From positions 186,001 through 250,000 of the forward strand of contig JAISJB010000001.1 in NCBI GenBank assembly GCA_031261715.1: DNA of 64,000 bases, written 5' to 3'. The stretch comes from Endomicrobium sp. GTDB lineage: Bacteria; Elusimicrobiota; Endomicrobiia; Endomicrobiales; Endomicrobiaceae. The translations under genes and the position numbers were made by a program. The notes beneath the pieces are model-generated. The model was not told the origin of the DNA, ran no database searches, and worked only from the letters and a program-made list of their open reading frames with translations. How positions within the stretch are numbered: position 1 is the first letter of the stretch; each line of letters opens with the position of its first letter. Positions 10,612-20,615 of this stretch are shown in pieces.

Positions 10612-13185
10612 TTATATGTTAGTAACTTTACTTTGTAAGTCACTTAATACAGAAAGCGCTTCTAGTGGTTTCATATTATTTAAGTTTATATTTTTTAATG
10701 TATTTATAATAAATGTCATAGTACTTTTTGTTAATGTTTGATTTATTGTACTTGTTTTAAGTATGCTATTTAAAATTTTATATGCTCGTTCTATAATTGG
10801 CATTGGCATACCGGCAAGTTTTGCTACATGTATACCATATGAATGATCAGCACATCCTTCTTTAATTTTATACAAAAATTTTATATCTTCTTTGTCTTCT
10901 TGCACGTTAATACTATAATGTTTCACTCCTTGAATATCTTTAGTAAAATTTTTTAATTCAAGATAATGTGTAGCAAATAATACTTTAATATTGTTATTTT
11001 TATTAAACGCTAAAAATTCTATTATTGCTAAAGCAATTGCTATTCCATCATAAATTGAAGTTCCTCTACCAACTTCATCTAAAATAATAAGGCTTCGTTG
11101 AGTATATTGATTTAAAATGATAGAAGTTTCAAGCATTTCTAACATAAAAGTAGATTCTCCAGCAGTGATGTTATCACTTGCACCTATTCTAGTAAAAATT
11201 CTATCTATGATCCCTATTTTGGCTTTTTCAGCTGGAACAAAGGAGCCAATTTGTGCCATTATTGTAATGAGAGCAATTTGCCTTACATACGTTGATTTAC
11301 CAGCCATATTTGGTCCAGTTAATATCATTACTCTTAAGTCATTATTAAAAAATATATCATTACTAATAAAATCACCATTTTTTAATATACGTTCTATCAC
11401 AGGATGTCTACCAGCTTTAATAGATAATTCTTTACCTCTTGTTACTACAGGACAAATATAATGATATTTTATTGCGTTCATTGCAAAGCAACAAAATATA
11501 TCTACTTTTGAAATAATATTAGAAATATTTAGAATATCTTTAATAAAATTAGCTATTTCTTTTAATAATAATCTAAAAAGATGATTTTCTAATCTAAAAA
11601 CTTGTTCTTGAATAAAATAGATTTGTTCTTCAAGCTTTTTTAATTCTAAAGTTATATAGCGTTCACTATTACAAGTTGTTTGTTTACGTATGTAATCTTT
11701 TGGAATTTTGTTACTAATTAATTTACTTTTACTTATTTCGATATAGTAACCTAAAATTGAAGTATATTTAATTTTAAGAGTAGTTATTCCAGACCGTAGC
11801 TGTTCTTTTATTTCTAACTTTACTATATCATGTTTTATATTAAGCACTCTACTTTTTAATTTATCAAGTTCATCATTCAAACCATTGTTAATTGTATTAC
11901 CATCATTTAAAGAGTTATTGGAAACTTCATCATGTAAATATAACGATATTTGGTTTATTATTTTGTTAATATTCAAAAGCAATATGTTAAATTTAGGTGT
12001 ATTATATAGCTGTAGCAGTTTACTAATATTACATATTGATTTTAATGAATTTTTTAAAATAATTAGTTCTCTTGGGGTTACAGTGTCAGATAATATTCTT
12101 GCAGCTATTCTTTCTATATCGTAAATTTCTTTAAGTTGTTTAATTATTTGCTCACGTAAGATATTATTTTGTATAAAAAAATTTACACAACGTTGTCTTT
12201 CTTTTATTTGAGAAATATTTAGTATAGGCTTAAGAATCCATTGACGTAATGTTCTAGCTCCACTAGATGTTTTAGTTGTATCTAACATAGACAATAGTGA
12301 AGTGTTATCTCTATTATTGTAATATATAGAATTTACAATCTCAAGATGTCTGATTGTATTTGAATCTAGATACATAAAATCTTTATTTTTAATATATTCT
12401 ATTTTAGAAAAAATTAAAATGCTTTTAGATTGCATTTCTTGCATATACGCAAGTAGTGCTCCGCATACACAAATAACTTGATTATCATTTAATTCGAACT
12501 TTTTTAAACTATTGTATCCAAATATTTTTAATATAACTTTTATACATCTATCAAGAGTAAAAAAAGAATTATTTATCTTGGAAATTAAAATTTTATGCTT
12601 TGATGCTAACTCAAAAATCTCATTATTAGTAGTATAATTATCTGGTATTAATATTTCACTAGGATTGTATTTACATATATCATTTTCAATGTATTTATAA
12701 GATGTTTTATAAGTAAAGAATCTACCAGTTGAGATGTCTGCTATAGCATACACAATACAAAGAGATTTTTTATTAATCATCATTGACATCAGATAATTAT
12801 TAATTTTTGAATCCAATAAAACGTCTTCTAAAATCATTCCTGGAGTTATGACTTTTGTTACTATACGTTTTATCAGTCCTGATTTTGTTTGTGATGTATT
12901 AATTCTTGATTTATTCTCTTGTTCGCATATAGCAACTTTAAATCCAGCTTTAATAAGTTTTTTAAGATATGAATGTAGTGAATTATGTGGCACTCCACAC
13001 ATTGGAATGCCACATCTTTGTGTAAGTACAATGTTTAATATAGGAGATACAAGGATAGCATCATTAGCAAACATTTCATAAAAATCTCCCAATCTAAATA
13101 GTAAGATCACTTCTAAATATTTACTTTTAATATCCCAATATTGTTTCATTAAAGGAGTTAATTCATTAGTTTTCTTATTATCCAT
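10612..13185 (-). CDS. mutS: DNA mismatch repair protein MutS
   Basis: LFRLGDFYEMF, Walker A GPNMAGKSTYVRQ, DEVGRGTSIYDGIAIA, ATHYLEL. Confidence 0.96.
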   Translation of the reverse strand: MDNKKTNELTPLMKQYWDIKSKYLEVILLFRLGDFYEMFANDAILVSPILNIVLTQRCGIPMCGVPHNSLHSYLKKLIKAGFKVAICEQENKSRINTSQTKSGLIKRIVTKVITPGMILEDVLLDSKINNYLMSMMINKKSLCIVYAIADISTGRFFTYKTSYKYIENDICKYNPSEILIPDNYTTNNEIFELASKHKILISKINNSFFTLDRCIKVILKIFGYNSLKKFELNDNQVICVCGALLAYMQEMQSKSILIFSKIEYIKNKDFMYLDSNTIRHLEIVNSIYYNNRDNTSLLSMLDTTKTSSGARTLRQWILKPILNISQIKERQRCVNFFIQNNILREQIIKQLKEIYDIERIAARILSDTVTPRELIILKNSLKSICNISKLLQLYNTPKFNILLLNINKIINQISLYLHDEVSNNSLNDGNTINNGLNDELDKLKSRVLNIKHDIVKLEIKEQLRSGITTLKIKYTSILGYYIEISKSKLISNKIPKDYIRKQTTCNSERYITLELKKLEEQIYFIQEQVFRLENHLFRLLLKEIANFIKDILNISNIISKVDIFCCFAMNAIKYHYICPVVTRGKELSIKAGRHPVIERILKNGDFISNDIFFNNDLRVMILTGPNMAGKSTYVRQIALITIMAQIGSFVPAEKAKIGIIDRIFTRIGASDNITAGESTFMLEMLETSIILNQYTQRSLIILDEVGRGTSIYDGIAIALAIIEFLAFNKNNNIKVLFATHYLELKNFTKDIQGVKHYSINVQEDKEDIKFLYKIKEGCADHSYGIHVAKLAGMPMPIIERAYKILNSILKTSTINQTLTKSTMTFIINTLKNINLNNMKPLEALSVLSDLQSKVTNI

Positions 13186-13199
13186 TTTTACAATATCAT

Positions 13200-14489
13200 T
13201 TATTCGTTTAAGATTGTATTACCAAATAAAGATGTGCCTTTAATATTTATAATTTTAACATTAATTATTTGACCAATATGAATATTATTATGTGTACTAT
13301 TTATTGTTATAAATGTCTTATATCCGTGATAAGTTGTAGCTTCTATACTATTATGATTTAGTTTATCAATTAAAACTTCCTGTGTAGACCCTATCATTTG
13401 AGATGCTAGTGCCAAAGAAATTTTATTTGACTCTTCAAGAATAATTTTATGCCTGCGTTGTTTTTCTAAGTATGATATATTATCATGTATTTTTGATGCA
13501 CTTGTATATGGTCGTTGTGAATATTTAAAAACATATACTTTTCCAAATTTTATTTTTCTAATGGCATTTAAAGTTTTATTGAAATCTTCTTCTGTTTCAT
13601 TTGGAAAACCTACTATAACATCAGTTGTTATATTTATAGATGGTATTGCAATTCTTAATTTATTAATTAAATTTATATATTGTTCATAATTATATTTACG
13701 ATTCATTTTATATAGAATTTTATCAGAACCTGATTGTATTGGTAAATGTATGTGAGGACATATTTTTGGAATTACAGACATTGCATGTATTAAATCATCA
13801 TTTAAATCTTTTGGATGATTAGTCATAAATCTTATTCTCATAAGTTTTTCGATTGTTGCAATCTTTCTAAGTAATTGTGTAAAAGTTACTCCATGATTAC
13901 TATATGAATTTACATTTTGTCCTAATAATATTATTTCTCTTGCTCCACTTTGAACCATAAATGTACATTTATTAAATATATCTTGATAATGAAAACTTAC
14001 TTCTTTGCCTCTAACAAATGGAACTATACAATATGAACAATAATTATTACATCCTTTTGCAATAGCAAGATATCTGATAATTGAAGATTTAATATATACA
14101 TTTTTAATGTAGTTAGGTTTATATTGATACAAGAATTTCATAATTGTTAAAACTGTACGTTTCATATTGTTAGTATCATTTCTTCCTATAATTAAATCAA
14201 TATTTTTGAAACGTTTTTTAAGTTGCAGTTGTAAATGTTCAGCCATACATCCAATAACAATTATTTTGTTATTTTTGTATTTTATTAAACGACCCAAATA
14301 AGAAAAAGCTTTTTGTTCTGCATGTTTTCTTACAGAACAAGTATTAACAATAACGATGTTTGCGTTACGAATATTCTGTACTTTCAATAAGCCATAATTC
14401 AAAAGATACATATTGAGCATTTCAGATTCATAAACATTCATTTGACATCCCATTGTATAAATAAAGAAAGTTAATTTGTGTTCATTCAT
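13200..14489 (-). CDS. miaB: tRNA-2-methylthio-N6-dimethylallyladenosine synthase
   Basis: UPF0004 N-terminus TMGCQMNVYESEML; radical SAM CNNYCSYCIVPFVRG; C-terminal TRAM region. Confidence 0.94.
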   Translation of the reverse strand: MNEHKLTFFIYTMGCQMNVYESEMLNMYLLNYGLLKVQNIRNANIVIVNTCSVRKHAEQKAFSYLGRLIKYKNNKIIVIGCMAEHLQLQLKKRFKNIDLIIGRNDTNNMKRTVLTIMKFLYQYKPNYIKNVYIKSSIIRYLAIAKGCNNYCSYCIVPFVRGKEVSFHYQDIFNKCTFMVQSGAREIILLGQNVNSYSNHGVTFTQLLRKIATIEKLMRIRFMTNHPKDLNDDLIHAMSVIPKICPHIHLPIQSGSDKILYKMNRKYNYEQYINLINKLRIAIPSINITTDVIVGFPNETEEDFNKTLNAIRKIKFGKVYVFKYSQRPYTSASKIHDNISYLEKQRRHKIILEESNKISLALASQMIGSTQEVLIDKLNHNSIEATTYHGYKTFITINSTHNNIHIGQIINVKIINIKGTSLFGNTILNE

Positions 14490-14498
14490 TTTAATAAT

Positions 14499-16853
14499 CT
14501 ATAATTTTATAGCAATAGGAATAACTTCATCCATATGTGCAACAGTTATTATATGTATTTTCTTTTTAACTTCTTTTGGAATATCTACTAAATCTCTATT
14601 ATTACTTATAGGACATAATACAACTTTTATACCTTCTCTATATGCAGCAAGTATTTTTTCTTTTAGACCTCCTATTCCTAGTATCCTTCCTCTTAATGTT
14701 ACTTCTCCTGTCATTGCAATTTTACTTTTTACAGGTTTATTCATACAAATAGATGCTAACGCTGTTGCTATTGCTATACCTGCACTTGGGCCATCTTTAG
14801 GGACTGCTCCTTCTGGAACATGAAGATGGAATTCTGTTTCTTCAAATATAGAATCATTTATATTAAATTTTGTTATAATCGATCTAACATACGTTAAAGC
14901 AGCTTGAGCTGATTCTTTCATTACATCTCCAAGTTTGCCAGTAAGAACTAAAGGATTTTTTCCTTTCATTTTATTTACTTCTATTGTTAGTACTTCTCCT
15001 CCGAATTCTGTCCAAGCTAAGCCTGTTACAACGCCTATATCATTTTCTGATATACGTTCTCTTGTATACTGAGCTATTCCTAAGTATTTATTAAGATTTT
15101 TAGGAGTTATTATTGTTAAATTAGATTTCTTATTCTTTTCGAAATACATAACAACTTTTCTACATATATTAGCAATTTCTCTAGTTAAATTGCGAACGCC
15201 AGCTTCACGTGTATAGTTTTCAATTAAAGACTGTAAAGCATTATTAGAAATAGTTAATTCATGGTCTTTTAATCCATGTTCTGTAGTTTGCTTAGGTATG
15301 ATAAAATTTTTGGCTATAAAATACTTTTCTGTATCTGTATATCCTGAAAATCTTATAAATTCCAATCTATCAAGTAATGTCTCTGGAATAGTAGTTAAAG
15401 TATTAGCCGTTGCTATAAACATAACATTTGATAAATCAAAATTTATATCTATATAATGATCATTAAATGCATAATTTTGTTCTGGATCAAGTATTTCCAG
15501 CAAAGCTGCTGATGGATCACTACGCCAATCTAAGCCAATTTTATCTATTTCATCTAATAGAAATACTGGATTATTAGCTTGTGCTCTTCTTATAGATTGG
15601 ATAATTTTACCTGGCATAGCTCCTATATAAGTACGCCTATGCCCTCTCATTTCAGATTCGTCTTTGATGCCACCCATAGAAATCCTTACAAAGTTTCTTC
15701 CTAAACTATTTGCTATTGATTTAGCAATAGATGTTTTTCCAACACCTGGTGGGCCAACAAAACATAAAATGGGGCCCTTGATTTTATTGACTCGTGATAA
15801 GACAGCAAGATATTCTAATATTCTATCCTTAACTTTTTGTAATCCATAATGATCTTTATTTAATATTTTTTCAGCTCTTATAATATCTAAATTATCACTA
15901 GTTGCTTTTAACCATGGTAATTCTAAAAGCCAATCTAAGTAGGTTCTTATTACAGTTGCTTCTGGTGAAATTAGCATCATTTTTTCTAATCTTTTAATTT
16001 CTTTTTCTGCAATGCCTTGAACATTTTTTGGAATTTCAGTTTTATTAAATTTTTCTCTTAATTCATCTATATCTTTCTGTATATCATCTTTTTGTTTTAG
16101 CTCCTTTTGAATAGCTTTAAGTTGTTCAGTAAGGTAATACTCTTTTTGTGTTTTTTCTATTTGATTTCTCACTCTAGCTTGAATACGTTTTTCAATATTC
16201 AATATTTCTATTTCTTTATTCAGTATTTGAATTAGTTTTTCTAAACGTTTAATTGGATTAATTAGTTCTAAAAGAATTTGTTTGTCAATATTTTTAATAA
16301 CTAAATGTGAAGCGATAGTATCAGCGAGTTTGGATGGATCTTCAATATTGCCAACTGATACTGACAATTCAATTGGTATTCTAGGATTTAACTTGATATA
16401 TTGTTCAAATAATGAAATTGAATGTCTCATAATAGCTTCAATTTCTGTAGTATGTTCAATTTTTTCAGCAAATATTTTCAAACCAACTTCAATATAACCT
16501 TTATCATTTAATTTAAAATCTGTCCATTGAGCGCGATTAATTCCTTCTAATAAGGCTTTTAGTGTATTATCTGGCATTTTTAAAATTTGAAGAATTTCAC
16601 ATACAGTACCAACATTATATATATCGTTTGGATTTGGATCTTCGATTTGTATATTTTTTTGAGTTACAATAAAAATCAATCTACTCATAGACATAGCTTC
16701 TTCTAGAGCTTTTACTGATTTATTACGACCTATTGATAAAGGTAATACCATAGCTGGATAGATAATTATATCTCTTACGGGAAGAAGAGGAAGAGAGTCT
16801 GGAATATTTACATTATCGTTTTTTTCACTTTTAAATTTTTCTATCTCACTCAT
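14499..16853 (-). CDS. lon: ATP-dependent protease La
   Basis: AAA+ [15 protein letters not shown]; catalytic [15 protein letters not shown]; 784 aa. Confidence 0.97.
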   Translation of the reverse strand: MSEIEKFKSEKNDNVNIPDSLPLLPVRDIIIYPAMVLPLSIGRNKSVKALEEAMSMSRLIFIVTQKNIQIEDPNPNDIYNVGTVCEILQILKMPDNTLKALLEGINRAQWTDFKLNDKGYIEVGLKIFAEKIEHTTEIEAIMRHSISLFEQYIKLNPRIPIELSVSVGNIEDPSKLADTIASHLVIKNIDKQILLELINPIKRLEKLIQILNKEIEILNIEKRIQARVRNQIEKTQKEYYLTEQLKAIQKELKQKDDIQKDIDELREKFNKTEIPKNVQGIAEKEIKRLEKMMLISPEATVIRTYLDWLLELPWLKATSDNLDIIRAEKILNKDHYGLQKVKDRILEYLAVLSRVNKIKGPILCFVGPPGVGKTSIAKSIANSLGRNFVRISMGGIKDESEMRGHRRTYIGAMPGKIIQSIRRAQANNPVFLLDEIDKIGLDWRSDPSAALLEILDPEQNYAFNDHYIDINFDLSNVMFIATANTLTTIPETLLDRLEFIRFSGYTDTEKYFIAKNFIIPKQTTEHGLKDHELTISNNALQSLIENYTREAGVRNLTREIANICRKVVMYFEKNKKSNLTIITPKNLNKYLGIAQYTRERISENDIGVVTGLAWTEFGGEVLTIEVNKMKGKNPLVLTGKLGDVMKESAQAALTYVRSIITKFNINDSIFEETEFHLHVPEGAVPKDGPSAGIAIATALASICMNKPVKSKIAMTGEVTLRGRILGIGGLKEKILAAYREGIKVVLCPISNNRDLVDIPKEVKKKIHIITVAHMDEVIPIAIKL

Positions 16854-17992
16854 GTCATCTCCTTACTATTTTTATAAAAAATCTTTATATTTTTGTTATT
16901 CTCTATAGATTTAGATGTAATACAAACTTTTGAAATTAATTTATTATCTGGGATCTCAAACATAATATCACATAATAAATTTTCAATAGTTGAGATTAAT
17001 CCACGTGCTCCAGTTTTTTTCTGTAACGCTATATGAGCTATTTTAGTTAAAGCATCTTTATGAAATTCCAGTTCAATATCTTCAAATTGAAATAATTGTT
17101 TATATTGTTTAATCAAAGAATTTTTAGGTTTTATTAAAATATCTACCAAATTATTAATAGATAAATTATCTAGAATAGATATTATTGGGATTCTACTTAT
17201 AAATTCTGGAATTAATCCAAATTTTATTAAATCTGTACTATCAATTCTACAATATGATGAACATTGACTATTTTCAGCTAGATTTTCTTGAATAAAGCCG
17301 AGCTGAGATTTTTTGTTTAAGCGTGTATTGATTATATTATCAAGTCCTTCAAAAGAACCACCAAAAATAAATAAAATGTTTGTAGTATCTATTTGAATAA
17401 ATTCTTGTTGAGGGTGTTTTCTCCCACCTTGTGGTGGGACATTAGCAATTGTTCCTTCTATAATCTTTAAAAGTGCTTGTTGTACACCCTCTCCAGACAC
17501 ATCTCTGGTTATTGATGTACTGCAAGATTTTCTAGCAATTTTATCTATTTCGTCTATATAAATAATACCTCGTTCTGCTTTTTTTATATCAAAATGTGCA
17601 TTGTGTATAAGTCTAAGTAATATATTCTCAACATCTTCTCCAACATATCCTGCCTCAGTTAATGTTGTTGCATCTGTTATAGCAAAAGGAACATCTACTA
17701 TTTTTGACAACGTTTTAGCTAATAGAGTTTTACCAGTACCAGTAGGGCCTATAAGTAAAATATTTGCTTTTTGACTTTCAATTAAATTATTTATGAAACG
17801 TAATTTTTTGTAATGATTATAAATAGCAACAGATAAAATTTTTTTCGTTTTTTCTTGACCTATAATATAGTTATCTAAAAAATGTTTAATTTGTTTAGGT
17901 GTAATTAATGTTTTATTATTTAGATTAATATTATTACTATATATTGTATCGTCTTGACAAAATTTATTTTTAAATTGATTACTATTCTTCAT
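16850..17992 (-). CDS. clpX: ATP-dependent Clp protease ATP-binding subunit ClpX, lacking the N-terminal zinc-binding domain
   Basis: [62 protein letters not shown]; adjacent to clpP and lon. Confidence 0.95.
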   Translation of the reverse strand: MKNSNQFKNKFCQDDTIYSNNINLNNKTLITPKQIKHFLDNYIIGQEKTKKILSVAIYNHYKKLRFINNLIESQKANILLIGPTGTGKTLLAKTLSKIVDVPFAITDATTLTEAGYVGEDVENILLRLIHNAHFDIKKAERGIIYIDEIDKIARKSCSTSITRDVSGEGVQQALLKIIEGTIANVPPQGGRKHPQQEFIQIDTTNILFIFGGSFEGLDNIINTRLNKKSQLGFIQENLAENSQCSSYCRIDSTDLIKFGLIPEFISRIPIISILDNLSINNLVDILIKPKNSLIKQYKQLFQFEDIELEFHKDALTKIAHIALQKKTGARGLISTIENLLCDIMFEIPDNKLISKVCITSKSIENNKNIKIFYKNSKEMT

Positions 17993-18006
17993 AAATTTTT
18001 ATTACC

Positions 18007-18618
18007 TTATTTAGAATTTATAATTATTTCATCAATAATACCATAACTCTTTGCTTCTTGAGCAGACATATAATAATTTCTTTCTATATCTTTTAATACT
18101 TGTTTTATACTTCTACCAGTATGTTTAGAAATTATCTTAACAATCATTTGTTTTATATAAATTAATTCTTGTGTCTCTATGTTTATATCAGACACAGTTC
18201 CATTTAAGCTACCTTGATATATTAAAGGTTGATGTATCATAATACGAGAATGAGATAATGCATATCTCTTCCCTTTTGTTCCGGCTAATAGCAATATAGC
18301 TCCAAAAGACATTGCTATACCTATACATATAGTACTTATAGGACTTTTCACAAACATCATAGTATCATATATAGCAAGTCCAGCTGATACCATCCCGCCA
18401 GGTGAATTAATATATAAGTGAATTGTTTTATTTGTACTCTCAGAATCTAAATATAGTAACTGAGCTATTAATGAATTAGCTACATTAAGATCAATATTCC
18501 CATTGTTATTACCACCAACAAAAATGATTCTATCTTTAAGTAATCTTGAATACAAATCATATGTAACTGCAGAGCCTTGATTCCATTTTTCTATTACAGT
18601 TGGAATAACCAAAGACAT
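18007..18618 (-). CDS. clpP: ATP-dependent Clp protease proteolytic subunit
   Basis: IHLYINSPGGMVSAGLAIYDTM, GIAMSFGAILLLAGTKGKRYALSHSRIMIHQP. Confidence 0.97.
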   Translation of the reverse strand: MSLVIPTVIEKWNQGSAVTYDLYSRLLKDRIIFVGGNNNGNIDLNVANSLIAQLLYLDSESTNKTIHLYINSPGGMVSAGLAIYDTMMFVKSPISTICIGIAMSFGAILLLAGTKGKRYALSHSRIMIHQPLIYQGSLNGTVSDINIETQELIYIKQMIVKIISKHTGRSIKQVLKDIERNYYMSAQEAKSYGIIDEIIINSK

Positions 18619-18712
18619 TTTTTCATATCTCCATGTTTTTGCAAATTATATTTATACAAACTTGTCACAATTTGATAAAAATAAATTTTATATTGTATTA
18701 TTATCACTATAT

Positions 18713-18797
18713 GCGGACGGAGGGATTTGAACCCTCAAACTAAAAATTAGTATATGGCCCTAAACCATATGCGTTTGCCATATTTCGCCACGTCCGC
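18713..18797 (-). tRNA. tRNA-Leu (anticodon TAG)
   Basis: Cloverleaf folded by eye: GCGGACG/CGTCCGC acceptor, anticodon stem-loop TATGG-TTTAGGG-CCATA, long variable arm, GGTTCAAATCC T-arm. Confidence 0.93.
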
Positions 18798-18817
18798 AAT
18801 CACAAACTTTAGTTTGT

Positions 18818-18889
18818 GCGCTGCATAGGACTTGAACCTATAACCTAACGATTAAGAGTCGTTTGCTCTACCAATTGAGCTAGCAGCGC
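18818..18889 (-). tRNA. tRNA-Lys (anticodon CTT)
   Basis: Fully paired cloverleaf: GCGCTGC/GCAGCGC; anticodon arm AACGA-CTCTTAA-TCGTT; T-arm ATAGG-TTCAAGT-CCTAT. Confidence 0.94.
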
Positions 18890-18904
18890 TTTTGTTAATA
18901 GACA

Positions 18905-18976
18905 GCCGATGAGAGGATTTGAACCTCTTACTTATTGCTTACGAAGCAATTGCTCTACCAATTGAGCTACATCGGC
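18905..18976 (-). tRNA. tRNA-Thr (anticodon CGT)
   Basis: Cloverleaf GCCGATG/CATCGGC; anticodon arm ATTGC-TTCGTAA-GCAAT; T-arm AGAGG-TTCAAAT-CCTCT. Confidence 0.93.
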
Positions 18977-18987
18977 ATTACTACAAG

Positions 18988-19266
18988 TTAATTCAATTTG
19001 TCATTTTTACCATCATCATATTTAAATTTAAGACACATTTCTAACATTGTTAATAGTAATAACCCTAAATTACTCAGTGCCATGCTAACACTTTTGCTTA
19101 AAAATCCATAAATTAACAATAATGTATTAGCAACAATATACATTATTAACATAGTTAGTGATAAATCTTTGGTAGATCTAGTTTTAATCATTTTGATAAT
19201 TTGTGGAAAAATAGCGCAAAAACATAACGTATTGGCTGTTAAATACAAGCTAGTTGCTAAATTCAT
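18988..19266 (-). CDS. SemiSWEET / PQ-loop family small membrane protein (putative sugar transporter)
   Basis: 92 aa, three hydrophobic segments, PQ-loop motif CAIFPQIIKMIKTRSTKDLS. Confidence 0.75.
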   Translation of the reverse strand: MNLATSLYLTANTLCFCAIFPQIIKMIKTRSTKDLSLTMLIMYIVANTLLLIYGFLSKSVSMALSNLGLLLLTMLEMCLKFKYDDGKNDKLN

Positions 19267-19301
19267 AATTTTGACTCCTTTTTTTTATATATCATAAAAT
19301 A

Positions 19302-20219
19302 TTATAAATAATGTTGCTTTATATTACTATGTATTTCATTAATCAATTTTTGATTATACATTAATTGGTGTATAATTAAACTAATGTTTGCTGCTACATC
19401 ACTTGCTAATATACCAACTGTTCCCTTTATATATTCTGTCCATTCACCTGCAAGTCCATGAATAAAAACTGCAAATTTGGTTGCTTCGAAAATGTCAATA
19501 GTATAATTAACAAAAGCAGATATTGCTCCACTAAGTACATCTCCACTTCCAGCAGTTGCCATTGCTGGGGTCCCAGTATTGTTTATATAAATATTACTAT
19601 AGTCTGCTACAATTGTTTGACTCCCTTTTAAAATACATAGAATATTATTACTAACTACAAAATTTTTAATTATGCTTTTTTTATTATTCAAATGTTTTAA
19701 CAGATTAACATCAATATTTAATAGTTTAGCAAATTCACCACAATGTGGAGTTAATATTACTCTTCCTTTTACATTTATATTATTCATAATACTCTTAACA
19801 TCATTATTAAAACAAGATATACCTGACGCATCTAAAATAATTGGTATATTTAATGAAGAAATAATTTTAATAATAAAATTCTTGTTATCTTTAGACACTT
19901 TTAAACCTGGCCCTATAACTATAGATGATACTTTTCTTTTTTTTATATAGTTAAAAATATCATCAACTGTTTTATAAACGCAAAATAATATTTCTGGTTT
20001 AGCCATCATACATGATTGATAAAAAAAACTTTTTTTAACAGCATATGTTACTAATCCAATTCCTGCATGCATAGCTCCTAAGCAACATAATATACCTGCG
20101 CCTGGCATATATTTAGAACCAGCAATAACTAAACTATGGCCATAATCATATTTATGAGTATTGCTATGGCGTTTTAATTTATTAATAAAATTGTTTATTT
20201 CATATTCATTCATAACCAA
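19302..20219 (-). CDS. nnrD: ADP-dependent NAD(P)H-hydrate dehydratase (YjeF C-terminal domain family)
   Basis: HKYDYGHSLVIAGS, VIGPGLKVS, ILTPHCGEFAKLL, GTPAMATAGSGDVLSGAISAF. Confidence 0.88.
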   Translation of the reverse strand: MVMNEYEINNFINKLKRHSNTHKYDYGHSLVIAGSKYMPGAGILCCLGAMHAGIGLVTYAVKKSFFYQSCMMAKPEILFCVYKTVDDIFNYIKKRKVSSIVIGPGLKVSKDNKNFIIKIISSLNIPIILDASGISCFNNDVKSIMNNINVKGRVILTPHCGEFAKLLNIDVNLLKHLNNKKSIIKNFVVSNNILCILKGSQTIVADYSNIYINNTGTPAMATAGSGDVLSGAISAFVNYTIDIFEATKFAVFIHGLAGEWTEYIKGTVGILASDVAANISLIIHQLMYNQKLINEIHSNIKQHYL

Positions 20220-20246
20220 AACTCTTATTCTTTTATAATTCTTATA

Positions 20247-20588
20247 TCAAAAAGCAATAGCTACAGCTACAACATACTTTTTAGTATGTGATAATGATAT
20301 ATCTATATTTTTACAATACTGATTTTTAACATATACCTTTGGTTTTCCATTTTTATCATGTTTTATTACAATATCTGATATTAGCAATGTTTTGTAACTG
20401 GAGTTAATTGCTTTCCAAACAGCTTCCTTGGCTGAAAAATAAGTTGCTAAACGTTCTATTGTTTTACATTGATTTGATGACATCACATATGAAATCTCTT
20501 CTTTTGCAAAAAGACGTTGTAAATAAATTTTATTTTTTATATATTTAATGAATCGTTCTACTTCTTCAATATCTATCCCAACCTTCAT
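20247..20588 (-). CDS. acpS: holo-[acyl-carrier-protein] synthase
   Basis: VGIDIEEVERF, ATYFSAKEAVWKAI, ISLSHTKKYVVAVAI; 113 aa. Confidence 0.93.
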   Translation of the reverse strand: MKVGIDIEEVERFIKYIKNKIYLQRLFAKEEISYVMSSNQCKTIERLATYFSAKEAVWKAINSSYKTLLISDIVIKHDKNGKPKVYVKNQYCKNIDISLSHTKKYVVAVAIAF

Positions 20589-20615
20589 ATTTATTGTAAA
20601 CCCTTTTTTAAAACT

